A DNA stretch of 64,000 nucleotides from JABSOG01 sp041583135. GTDB lineage: Bacteria; Pseudomonadota; Gammaproteobacteria; Enterobacterales; Alteromonadaceae. Each line of letters begins with the position of its first letter. Position 1 is the stretch's first letter. The notes beneath the pieces are model-generated. The model was not told the DNA's origin. It ran no database searches and saw nothing but the letters and a program-made list of their open reading frames with translations. Where the stretch lies: the NCBI GenBank assembly GCA_041583135.1, contig JBFHGJ010000016.1:6254-70253 (forward strand). The letters run 5' to 3'. Of the stretch, positions 49,101 to 54,841 are shown piece by piece. Both the position numbers and the translations under genes were made by a program.

Positions 49101-50688
49101 CGCTGGCAACAGCTTGGCACTGGGCTATTTAAATCAGCCTGAACTCAGCGCAGAGCGATTTATTGTCAGCCCATTTGATAAGGCGCAAAAGCTTTATCGT
49201 ACCGGCGATAAAGTGGTACGGCTTGAGTGTGGCGATGTCGCTTATCTTGGCCGGACAGACCATCAGATCAAAATTCGTGGTTATCGAATCGAATTGGGTG
49301 AAATTGAGTCGCAGTTGATGGGATGTCACAGTGTCGCCAACGCTGTTGTGCGTCCACGACAAAATGCTCAGGGCGGACATCATTTAGTGGCATTTATTGT
49401 GGCTGGCGATCTCGATGAGCAGCAAGATGAGCGTTGGTATTCGCCGTTAAAAAGACATCTAAGCGAGACATTACCACAATACATGGTGCCTCAGGAGTTT
49501 ATTCGGTTGAGCGAAATGCCATTGACAGCTAACGGCAAAATCGACGTGCACAGCCTCATGGACCGACAAGGTGATTTGGGACACAGTCGTTATGTTGCGC
49601 CGAGAAGTGCGTTACAACAACAAGTGGCTCAGCTGTGGGCCGAGTTGTTGGATGTAGCGGAGCACCAGGTGGGGATCACCGACAGTTTCTTTGCGCTGGG
49701 TGGTCACTCTTTGCTGATCTTGCCGTTGCTAAGCCGTCTGCAACAACAGTGTGGTTTGCGACTGACCATGGCGCAGCTTTATCAAAACCCAACCATTGAA
49801 CAATTGACCGAGGCTGAGCTTCAAACTGACTCGATTTGTCGAGGGCGCTCAATCGTACCGCTCAGTAATGGCGAAGCCAACATACAACTGTTTATGTTCC
49901 ATCCGTTAGGTGGTCGTGTCGATTGCTATGCCGAATTTGCCAAAGCACTAGGCGATACTGTCAACGTGTCGGGTGTGCAGGCGCCTTGCTTTCATCATGA
50001 TGCTTTTCGTTATGACTCGATTGTCGAACTGGCACAATATTACGCTGATGCCATTGTCGCAAAACAACCCCATGGGCCCTATCATTTGGGGGGCTGGTCG
50101 GCAGGCGGAGTGGTCGCCTGTTATGTAGCCCTTGAGCTGATAGCGCGAGGAGAGTCGCTCGACTATCTTGCCATATTCGACTCTCCCATGGTGGGACAAC
50201 CACAGATGGCCCCTGATGAGGCGCTCGCCATTGTCGCTAAGTTCTATTTGGGTAAAACGACGCTTGCGCAGATGCCGCTACCCGCTATAACAGACAGCAC
50301 GGCACAGGCGTTGGTGTCATCTTTCACATGGCTTGCCGAGCAGCTGCAGCGATTAGATATCGATGGTTTCGACAGCCTGCCACAAAACCTTATGTATATT
50401 AAAGCCGGTTTCGACTTTGTTAAAGCCGAGCGTCCAGCGTTGCCGACAAACTTAAATGTGCCAGTGCGACTGTTTAGCGCCGCCGAGCGAGAGGACGTCG
50501 ATGCTCTAAGGCAAAGCTGGCAGCAGGCCAATCGAGGGCCTGTTTATCTTGAACGTCTCGATGCCAGTCATGAAACGATGTTTGAACATCCGCAGAGTCT
50601 GGCGGCAATGACTGCGATCGTTCGTCAAGACATACAAACTTTGCAAACCGTAAATCAACAACATGAGCAAAACCGTGGAAACGATTGA
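37141..50688 (+). CDS. NRPS-D: terminal trimodular synthetase (dock-C-A-T-E-C-A-T-E-C-A-T-TE)
   Basis: At 4515 residues this is the largest protein here. Order: TubC-like dock (1-56); C1 (HHIACDG near 214); A1 (about 705); T1 (GGDS near 1103); E1 (HHLVVDG near 1287, EGHGR); C2 (HHHALLDG near 1757); A2 (about 2252); T2 (GGDS near 2654); E2 (HHLVVDG near 2844, ESHGR in place of EGHGR); C3 (HHALVDG near 3314); A3 (about 3797); T3 (GGHS near 4187); thioesterase (4240-4515). A1 and A2 share the pocket DLKNLGMDI, also found in NRPS-A A2; the amino acid is unassigned. A3 reads DILQLGCIW, a glycine-type pocket. Both C domains after E domains are of the D-accepting type. Predicted output is D-X, D-X, Gly, then release by hydrolysis or cyclisation. 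GGAG lies about 12 bases before the ATG. Confidence 0.95.
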   Translation: MVIKQLLKQLYRQHIVLTLNNGKLKIQCPEGAMNSETLAKIKQHKDQIMVYLDSQKNEAKTLLGVADIVKQTPSNQPVAASFAQQRLWFIDQLQGSSSEYNMASALHIEGAFDAVIAEMAITEIIARHQVLRTHFVMVDEQVCQALMPSWQFRLNQVDLRTIEPAQQRNKVEELIRQDSLNSFDLSKDLMVRASYLILADTDRQHKGVLLFNIHHIACDGWSMGVLLKEFVTLYQAFAEKKASPLTPLALQYSDYALWQRQWLSDEVLQQQLAYWRTQLADVPSVHGLLLDEPRPAERNPIGGRVIARLGNAHAQKLKALAQRRNMTLFMLLHGALALVLSRHSQSHDIVVGTSVANRTQLSVEPLIGFFVNTLVLRVSTDQLSLAEYFTHVRDVHLAAQSHQDVPFEQLVEHCQVARSTAHSPLFQIMFGMNTNQSSDLTIADIVFKPLHSDEVLTKFDLDIDAGLTPDGIEFAWTYDCAIFNRESIETLSAHLNCLLQSIAVLDINAFEKYDQTCLSMLSHGEQLYLTETLNQTQMHWPQERLVHQLFEAQVARHGNNIALVQHHPQQGVVRLSYQTLNQKANRLAHKLIEDGVAQGALVGIWLERSVESVVAMLAILKAGGAYVPLDTEHPWGRIEFLIKDTGLKHLVVASRNEPLAALENEVTLYPLTEPAFKAHISGYRADNPEISVINAAQAPVYAIYTSGSTGQPKGAMLSHDNLANLLYWYIEQYRFSCDSATLIVSAMAFDLTQKNIFAPLCVGGKVCLYGGNHLDGTDVRALICAEQISHLNCAPSAIYLISDHGKVWPELSWILLGGEPIDGAFVQRWHDTRGQKPSLVNMYGPTECTDIACHFTLNEAYWARYHKVAIGSANANVKLLVLDSMQRLAPIGAIGELYIAGKGVGLGYINNEALNRQKFVTVTLENGSAMRCYRTGDLVRYVPWQQSHVLEFIARIDDQVKVRGYRIELGEIQSLLSAHPQVASSFVMVQQDEGQAKRLVAYVVAMTKGDNETLFAVLKSYLQANLPQYMVPAVFMAVDTLPLNANGKVDKKALPQPQPQDVQGQYVAPQTPKETLLVKIWASALKLDESTLSTEANFFALGGDSILSVQVASKAARAGLYFSIKDLFDAQTIRQLAALAKQGAGVIAEQAPVTGSLTLLPIQRQFFTDETELHHYNQAVMLTTAPGFDAKALRAIVAKLLAHHDALRLCFSAIDGQWQAEHLPLGDALVRAAVQWQQLDNLDPQNLLDSANQAQRSLSPQKGQLLKAIGYSDTQADQPGRLLLVIHHLVVDGISWRILLEDCETLYGQWLAQQPLQLPDKSSSLQQWGAFLHEFSQTDAVAEQCRYWQDSLAVEVPLLRESAQAVSDSDGAVGVLAQQASFELEAKQTELLLGRCNSAYRTTINELLLAGLLLAMHRRVGVVAMRIDLEGHGREALSEQLDLGRTVGWFSSIYPLTLTIESADIDDLIVAVKEQYRQVPDNGIGYGLLKFLAEEPQLQQQPSSELVFNYLGQFDQLCEQDNFFKPAQEPSGDSKSRGRKPLNPLSLNGFVAQQRLGFVLGFNGNVYDVDVMQALMDEYANALGDIIEHCCQCRFGRFSLSDFPLAEASDEQLKQWLGSQGPQIADLYPATGMQQGLLFHGLIEQGGYVNQTLITFEDLNVAAFKQAWQQVIARHVIFRTAFVGLDSGNAHQLVYSDVLLNWQHVDLSELSAKRRDERIAEIRSTDKRQSFELTDAPLMRMQLLHIGDGVDQLLWSHHHALLDGWCLPMVLQEVFACYQSICRGDQVSAEATLKPVYSYRDYVRWLAQQPKQQAREFWREKLADVEQVTALPLARIAPSPDQLASGDIQLAAMHHQKITLAHSQALKLQRLAQHSKTTVNVVIQAAWALLLAHYSGDKQVVFGSTTAGRPAQLAGVEKMLGLFINTLPLVIDIDMTQDLLSYLERLHTSMAEREQYNYLPLSEIQRLSGLKQPLFDTLMVFQNYPVDKDIEASGGEDGLIIRSVESFEQTNFAITFTAHMSEQLNIVLECKQQMFTQQAVAQIATGFRLLLEHMAEIIEPQRVALRSISIHSPAQQHYLLDELNDNGRAYEQTLLVHQLFEQQAAVTPNNVAVVYAPSGRPIVRLDYETLNARANRLARLLRNEGVKQGAFVGVCLARSADLVVSVLATLKAGGAYVPLDPSYPDARLQYMLDDSGLCYLLTNASSSDVFRQKGIAVFALDEPQFNARLAGLPAYNPDWDCGDSDGLAYMIYTSGSTGQPKGAMVTHRNVTNLLYWYKKQYAFDGTSGTLILSSMAFDLTQKNLFTPLICGAKVCLLPGEHLDRDLAIELIEQFDLSHLNCAPSAIYAVTDKGEYWPPLKYILLGGEPIEPAWVQRWVEYDGAKPALVNMYGPTECTDIACHFSLNEKWWQQHGLVPIGAANDNVQLYLLNDHQTLVPVGAIGELYIGGRGVGKGYFNKPELTDEKFVHLPHLGQHGQRLYRTGDLARYIESDNGQVVLEFVGRIDSQVKIRGFRVELGEIEHQLARHPDVDSCVIQIDDALGQKRLVAFVVGSSETKRLPQEQFELQLKQHLQKRLPEHMVPQHVVLMDTFPLTPNGKVDKKALVAPKAVMLATYQAPQNDDERLLCQIWAELLNIEPHRLSVNSNFFELGGDSILTIQVTSRAAKKGLYFGINDLFDAPTIKGLAQRLSHRNQVQSEQGLQSGYMPLLPIQRRFFSDLTDWHHFNQSLVLRVPNDFSNQALVSIISALVEHHDALRLRFDPVGPANKKWQSYFQVLDEHSIGRLVEAPEQVFSNISAWQRYADMQQASLDPSNGVLLKAVYGRFVPGVLPEGAQGCLLLIFHHLVVDGVSWRVLLEDIEQLYTHLIADEPLALAAKTSAYKQWATFLVDYAENDALNKQKLVWLERFKPESPRLEALPGNQPIDNHFSGGANASITLDKARTQALLGPCNGVYRTRINELLLAGLLLGLYRSCDLRTIRIDLESHGRGQLTRTLDVSRTVGWFTDIYPLTLQIEDDSIAGVICSVKEQYRSTPDEGISFGVLQQFSGDNAFANLPEREIIFNYLGQFGQVVNHQNHFAPLELPSGQEVSALRKPQHPLSFTGIINKDCLHFDLSYDKSRYRPQVIERLMAAFLEALELVVDHCLATQQGRFTPSDFPLATMDTTQLRQWHIEQQQGIEDVYPATGMQQGLLFHSLLQRGRYVTQTRLTFGPLQVQTFKQAWQKVCQRHVIFRTGFVGLDSHQPHQVVFRNVQLPWQEYDLSAMPATNVQARIEAIGLADKQQGFELTQAPLMRMSICRLPGEHYQLLWSYHHALVDGWSVPLIFAEVAQCYSALQRGEDVQLSSVYSYRDYVAWLGQQSRSEAQSYWREQLASVEQVTPVPLAVNRQVHGQIIDTSQSHQLILDCATTQALQELAAKAKVTFNVLLQAAWGLLLAKYNDNHIVTFGTTTSGRPAQLNGVEHMIGLFINTLPSVIAIDNDLSLALWLEKIHRQLVANELYSYLPLSDIQRLGDLKGSLFDSLLIFENYPVAMNETSTNREEALALLAVESVEGTNYGLTLIARKTEQLEIVFEVAEGLLSRSAIAQVSRHLQQLLSAFAAQSQPFDVTVGQLQMLGEGEVEQLLEQENHTEHSDMKALLVHECFEQQVHKTPKAYAVVLDNRAMSYQALDQAANQLAHYLKSQGVEQNTLVGLLYQRGPMMIIAMLAILKAGGGYVPLDPAYPSRRLQHIVEDSGLNYVLCQQQTASVLTLGKKVQCLVMDEPNRREALLQMPCVKLAPVDIQSVSAVANVIYTSGSTGTPKGVMITHRALVNHLTAMNCRLDGHLARCRMLAITTIAFDIAGLELFGPLMHGGTVVLTPQNVGLDPRVLTQWLLEHDIDCLQATPATWQLLVDSGWRGKSDLIALCGGEALNQTLALALTERSRVLWHCYGPTEATIWSMVKKLSYEQIQKQGVLLGNGLANYSHYVLDANLQLVPLGAEGELYIAGNSLALGYLNQPELSAERFIVSPFDKAQKLYRTGDKVVRLECGDVAYLGRTDHQIKIRGYRIELGEIESQLMGCHSVANAVVRPRQNAQGGHHLVAFIVAGDLDEQQDERWYSPLKRHLSETLPQYMVPQEFIRLSEMPLTANGKIDVHSLMDRQGDLGHSRYVAPRSALQQQVAQLWAELLDVAEHQVGITDSFFALGGHSLLILPLLSRLQQQCGLRLTMAQLYQNPTIEQLTEAELQTDSICRGRSIVPLSNGEANIQLFMFHPLGGRVDCYAEFAKALGDTVNVSGVQAPCFHHDAFRYDSIVELAQYYADAIVAKQPHGPYHLGGWSAGGVVACYVALELIARGESLDYLAIFDSPMVGQPQMAPDEALAIVAKFYLGKTTLAQMPLPAITDSTAQALVSSFTWLAEQLQRLDIDGFDSLPQNLMYIKAGFDFVKAERPALPTNLNVPVRLFSAAEREDVDALRQSWQQANRGPVYLERLDASHETMFEHPQSLAAMTAIVRQDIQTLQTVNQQHEQNRGND
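49840..50688 (+). other. Type I thioesterase domain of NRPS-D
   Basis: After T3 the protein continues with an alpha/beta-hydrolase thioesterase: FHPLGGRVDCY forms the oxyanion strand, GGWSAGG carries the nucleophile Ser4320, and ASHETMF carries the probable catalytic His. It is the only release domain in the cluster and marks NRPS-D as the end of the assembly line. Sequence alone does not tell hydrolysis from macrocyclisation; a Thr or Ser side chain in the peptide could be the ring-closing nucleophile. Confidence 0.9.
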
Positions 50689-53600
50689 ACAAAACAACAA
50701 TACGCCGATGACCTTTGCGTTGAGCTTGGCACAAATGGATATCTATCTCGACCAAAGCCGTTACCCCAATAGCCCGATGTACAATGTCGGCGGCTATATT
50801 CGTATCGGTCAGGTAGACTTGGCCCGTTTAAGACAGGCCCATATACGCTTAGTACAGAGCCATGACGTATTTGCCCTGCGCATTCGCTCATCGGCCGATG
50901 GCGTACAACAATACCTTGCACAGACTTGGGATGTTCTATTGCCTTTGGTTGACCTGAGCGATAGCCAGATGCCGCAACAAAGCGCTCGACAATGGCTGGC
51001 GCAGTGGTTTGAGTCTTCGATGACTATCGAAGACAGCCAATTGTACAAAGCCGCCGTGATAAAACTGGACGATGATAACTATTGGTATGCCGGCTTTGCC
51101 CACCATTTGATCATGGATGGTTGGGGGTTTGCAAATTGGGCTCGTTGGTTGGGGCGATATTACAACGAATTTCAAAGCCAACAGGCATCTTCACCCAGTT
51201 GGCAAGATATCGTGCAGCAAGATGAACAATATTTGCTTAGCGATAAGTATGTCCGCGCTAAAGAATATTGGCGTGATCAGCTTGGCTTAAACGCCGCTGC
51301 TATTGTTACTGAGCAATATGCAATGCCGCTTGATGGGCCACAAAGCGCTCGGCATTGCATTGCCTTAAGTGAAGCGCAATATCATAAAATCAAAGCATTC
51401 GCCGATGGCCAGCAGGTAGGACTCGCTCAGGTATTTCTCGGCTTATGTGCCAGCTACTTTTGTTCTGCCTACCAGCTTGAACAGCTGGTGTTTGGTGTCT
51501 CAAGCCACAATCGCTGCGGGTTTCGACAAAAACAGATGCCGGGGGTGTTTACCACCATCAGCCCGTTACGAATTGCTCCTGCTAAAGGGCTGAATTTTAT
51601 TGAACTGCTCTGTCAGATCCAAACCACGCAAAAGCGAAACTTTCGCCATCAGAGATATCCACTTGGGCATCTTATTCAGGACAGTAAACGCGCAGGCCAC
51701 AATCTGTCAGAGTTTGATTTCAGTTTTAACTATCTCAAGTTAGACAGTCAGCTGAGCTTTGAGACCGGCACGGCCGATTTGGTGTATTTAAGTAACCATC
51801 ATCAAAAAACGCCGCTGACTTTGACCGTGTGGGAGTATGGTGCACAAGATGCCGCTCATCATTGCGAATTACAACTTGACTTTAACTTGCGTTATTTTCA
51901 TCCCCAAGAGGCCAATTTGTTGGGGGAGCGATTACTACATCACCTTTTTGAGCTGATAGGCAGTGCCCATCGTCCCATTGAGCAGGTCAGTATATTGCCG
52001 CCACAAGAAGTGTCACTGTTGGTCAATGAACTCAATAACACTCAAGCTCAATACCCCAGTGAATATTTGATACCACAACTGTTCGAAGCTCAGGCACGCA
52101 CCAAAGGAGATGCAGTTGCAGTTGTTGGTAAAGGTAGTGATGGCATGATGCGTTCAATTAGCTACCGGCAATTGAACTGTCGTAGCAATCAACTGGCACA
52201 CTACCTGCGTGAACAGCGTTTGGCGGTGGGTGATAAAGTTGGGGTATGTATGTCGCGATCACCTGAGCTTATCGTCGCGATAATGGCCATACTCAAAGCT
52301 GGCGGGGTGTTTGTGCCTTTAGATGCCAACTATCCAGAAGCCAGATTGGGCTATATGATTAAAGATAGCGCTATTGGCCATCTGATCACCGAACAGGCCC
52401 TGAGTTTAAGGCTGCAATCGGTATTTAGCGCTCATCTGGTCATACTTGATAGCGAAACCACTGCACATCAGCTCGCGCTTTACGCCGAGCAAAACCCAGA
52501 ATTTGCCAGCCCACAAGCGTCTGTTAGTCCAGCATATGTCATTTATACCTCGGGTTCGACCGGCGAACCCAAAGGGGTGGAGTGTACCCATAATGGTGTC
52601 GTTAATTGTATGAGTCATATTCAACAGCTAGCACCGCTGAACAGCCCGGTGCCAAGCCTGTTATGGAGTAGCGTCAGCTTTGATGTTTCAGTATTGGAGA
52701 TTATGTCGGCGTTGTTGTATGGGCACGCATTGCATGTGACCTGCGAGCAAACCAGAATGCCCTCAGAGGTATTGTTTGACTATATGACTCAGGCGGACAT
52801 TGAATGCGCGTTTGTGCCGCCGTTTATGGTCAAAGACTTCGTCATTTGGCTCAGACAGCAGACGAAAAGACCACCGCTAAAGCGCTTGGTTGTTGGGGTT
52901 GAGTCTTTGCTGTTGCAAGATTTACATGAGATCTCACAACTGCTGCCTGATGTGGTGGTTTTAAATGGATATGGACCTTCGGAGGCAACTATTTGCAGTA
53001 GTTTTTACCGTATCGATAAACGCAGTAAAACCCCTCAGGAGTATGCACCGATTGGCCGACCGATAAGCAACACGCAGCTTTTAGTGCTGGATAAAAACCG
53101 CAAGTTAGTGCCTTTGGGATGCCGCGGCGAATTGTATATTGGCGGCGACTGTTTGGCACTGGGTTATTTCAATAACGCTGAGCAAACCCAAGCGAGATTT
53201 GTCGCCAATCCCTATAGCGACGCTGTTGATTCAAGGTTATATCGTACCGGTGATGTGGTGCGTTATTTGCCGGTGTTTGATGGGTTTGACAGTGTCGATG
53301 GTGGCAATAATCTGACTTTTTTGGGGCGGAGCGATGACCAGATCAAGCTCCACGGATTGCGGATTGAGCCAGCTGAGATCAGCGCCAAACTACAAAATCA
53401 TGAATGGGTAAAAGATGCGCTGGTGATTTTGCAGACAGATAGGCAAAGCAAGCGTTACCTTGTCGCGTATGTGATTACTACCGCGCAAGCGCCAGCAATC
53501 GAGCATTCGGCGTTGGCTGAGCAATTACGGTTTTTCCTACGTCGAAATTTACCTGAGCATATGGTTCCAGCGTCATTGGTGGTGGTCGATAGCTGGCCTT

Positions 53601-53956
53601 TAACCAAAAATGGTAAGGTTGATAAGCAGGCGCTGCCGCAAGGCTTGGTCAGTAGCGGTGAGACCGCCCATGTTACCGCTGAGACTGAGATGGAAAAACT
53701 GTTGGTTGAATTGACGGCGCCTATGCTGGAGTTACCACCACAACACATAAGTGTTGTTGCAAGTTTTTTTGAACTCGGCGGGAACTCACTGGTGTTGACG
53801 CGGCTGATCTTCATGGTTAACCAGCGGTTAAACCTTAACCTGGAACTGTCGAACTTATACGGCGCCAACAATATACGCACGATGGCAACAGTGGTTGATG
53901 AGCTGCTGGCGACGACCAAACAAAACAGTCAAAACCAAAAGACGATGATCATTTAG
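50663..53956 (+). CDS. NRPS-E: single C-A-T module encoded after the thioesterase
   Basis: The 1097 residues hold C (LSLAQMDIYLDQ at the start, HHLIMDG near 147), A (TSGSTGEPKG near 630, NGKVDKQAL near the end) and T (GGNS near 1040). There is no TubC docking domain and no thioesterase. The C-terminus (NSQNQKTMII) lacks the acidic tail of NRPS-A, -B and -C. The pocket reads DVLFVGGIC by eye and is unassigned. The C domain opens differently from the others (YPNSPMYNVGGYIRI), which could mean an initiating role with an acyl or aryl starter. Because NRPS-D already ends the chain, NRPS-E either starts it or loads a residue in trans. The gene overlaps the end of NRPS-D by 26 bases; an ATG at 50708 is an alternative start, and neither has a clear ribosome binding site. 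Confidence 0.92.
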   Translation: MSKTVETIEQNNNTPMTFALSLAQMDIYLDQSRYPNSPMYNVGGYIRIGQVDLARLRQAHIRLVQSHDVFALRIRSSADGVQQYLAQTWDVLLPLVDLSDSQMPQQSARQWLAQWFESSMTIEDSQLYKAAVIKLDDDNYWYAGFAHHLIMDGWGFANWARWLGRYYNEFQSQQASSPSWQDIVQQDEQYLLSDKYVRAKEYWRDQLGLNAAAIVTEQYAMPLDGPQSARHCIALSEAQYHKIKAFADGQQVGLAQVFLGLCASYFCSAYQLEQLVFGVSSHNRCGFRQKQMPGVFTTISPLRIAPAKGLNFIELLCQIQTTQKRNFRHQRYPLGHLIQDSKRAGHNLSEFDFSFNYLKLDSQLSFETGTADLVYLSNHHQKTPLTLTVWEYGAQDAAHHCELQLDFNLRYFHPQEANLLGERLLHHLFELIGSAHRPIEQVSILPPQEVSLLVNELNNTQAQYPSEYLIPQLFEAQARTKGDAVAVVGKGSDGMMRSISYRQLNCRSNQLAHYLREQRLAVGDKVGVCMSRSPELIVAIMAILKAGGVFVPLDANYPEARLGYMIKDSAIGHLITEQALSLRLQSVFSAHLVILDSETTAHQLALYAEQNPEFASPQASVSPAYVIYTSGSTGEPKGVECTHNGVVNCMSHIQQLAPLNSPVPSLLWSSVSFDVSVLEIMSALLYGHALHVTCEQTRMPSEVLFDYMTQADIECAFVPPFMVKDFVIWLRQQTKRPPLKRLVVGVESLLLQDLHEISQLLPDVVVLNGYGPSEATICSSFYRIDKRSKTPQEYAPIGRPISNTQLLVLDKNRKLVPLGCRGELYIGGDCLALGYFNNAEQTQARFVANPYSDAVDSRLYRTGDVVRYLPVFDGFDSVDGGNNLTFLGRSDDQIKLHGLRIEPAEISAKLQNHEWVKDALVILQTDRQSKRYLVAYVITTAQAPAIEHSALAEQLRFFLRRNLPEHMVPASLVVVDSWPLTKNGKVDKQALPQGLVSSGETAHVTAETEMEKLLVELTAPMLELPPQHISVVASFFELGGNSLVLTRLIFMVNQRLNLNLELSNLYGANNIRTMATVVDELLATTKQNSQNQKTMII

Positions 53957-54136
53957 GTCATTAAAAGAAGCGGGTCGGCTTAGACCTGATGGCATTGAAT
54001 TGTGGACTTTCTATTGCTATGTACCCGCCAGCTGGGCATAATGAATTAACTAAATTATTAAATAATATCATTGACTTATTACCAGACAGAAAACGCGATA
54101 CCACAGAACAACATTAATATTAGCGAAGGCAAATAC

Positions 54137-54841
54137 ATGAGCAACATAAAAATAGAGCTTAAAAACCTCACTAAGATCTTTGAAACCGAAGACATTGAAA
54201 CCCATGCACTCAAAGGCATAGATTTGGTGATAGAGGCAGGGGATTATGTCTCAATCGAAGGCCCCTCAGGGTGTGGAAAGTCAACGTTGTTGTCTATTTT
54301 AGGGCTGTTGGATACGGCATCTGGTGGTGACTATTATCTTGAGGGTGTTCATGTTTCCCAGCTATCGCTCAAAGAAATGGCCAAAATTCGCAATGAAAAA
54401 ATCGGCTTTATTTTCCAATCTTTTAACCTAATAGATGAGCTGAGTGTGTATGACAATGTGGCTCTACCGTTTAATTATGGCCGCCAGGATATCTCCGATG
54501 AACAGGTTGCTGCACGGGTAAAAGAATGCCTGCAATTGGTTGGTATGGAGCATCGTAGCAACCATAAACCGAACCAGCTTTCAGGGGGGCAGCAACAACG
54601 GATTGCCATCGCCAGGGCTTTGGTGACCAATCCAGCCATTTTGTTGGTCGATGAGCCAACTGGTAATCTGGACTCGAAAAGTGGTGATCAGGTATTGGCG
54701 GTATTGGATCAGCTCAATGAAGTCGGTACGACCATCTGTATGGTTACCCATGACCCGCGCTATGCTCACAAAGCCAAAAAACGCTTGAAGCTTCTAGACG
54801 GTGAAATCGTTGCCCTTGACGCTTTGCAGGAGGCGGTATGA
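54137..54841 (+). CDS. ABC transporter ATPase, MacB/LolD type
   Basis: This 234-residue cytoplasmic ATPase has Walker A GPSGCGKST (about 44-52), a Q-loop in FIFQSFNLIDEL, the signature LSGGQQQR (about 148), Walker B ILLVDEP (about 168) and an H-loop in MVTHDPRYA. The FQSFNLI and NLDSKSG segments are typical of the LolD/MacB/FtsE group that drives FtsX-type permeases by mechanotransmission. The ATG at 54137 is chosen because GAAGG precedes it and the family N-terminus begins there; an earlier in-frame start adds 22 unsupported residues. The 180 bases before it hold no gene. It is coupled to the permease by ATGA. It probably powers export of the peptide or self-protection. Confidence 0.93.
   Translation: MSNIKIELKNLTKIFETEDIETHALKGIDLVIEAGDYVSIEGPSGCGKSTLLSILGLLDTASGGDYYLEGVHVSQLSLKEMAKIRNEKIGFIFQSFNLIDELSVYDNVALPFNYGRQDISDEQVAARVKECLQLVGMEHRSNHKPNQLSGGQQQRIAIARALVTNPAILLVDEPTGNLDSKSGDQVLAVLDQLNEVGTTICMVTHDPRYAHKAKKRLKLLDGEIVALDALQEAV

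Noticed and set aside
19059..50688. Polyketide synthase or MbtH-like components
   Set aside because: No ketosynthase, acyltransferase or MbtH-type small protein is visible; the cluster is purely NRPS within this window, and no phosphopantetheinyl transferase is encoded here either.
53455..53919. Antisense open frame of 154 codons inside NRPS-E
   Set aside because: The sense strand encodes the intact end of the A domain and the carrier domain; the antisense frame has composition and motifs of a shadow.
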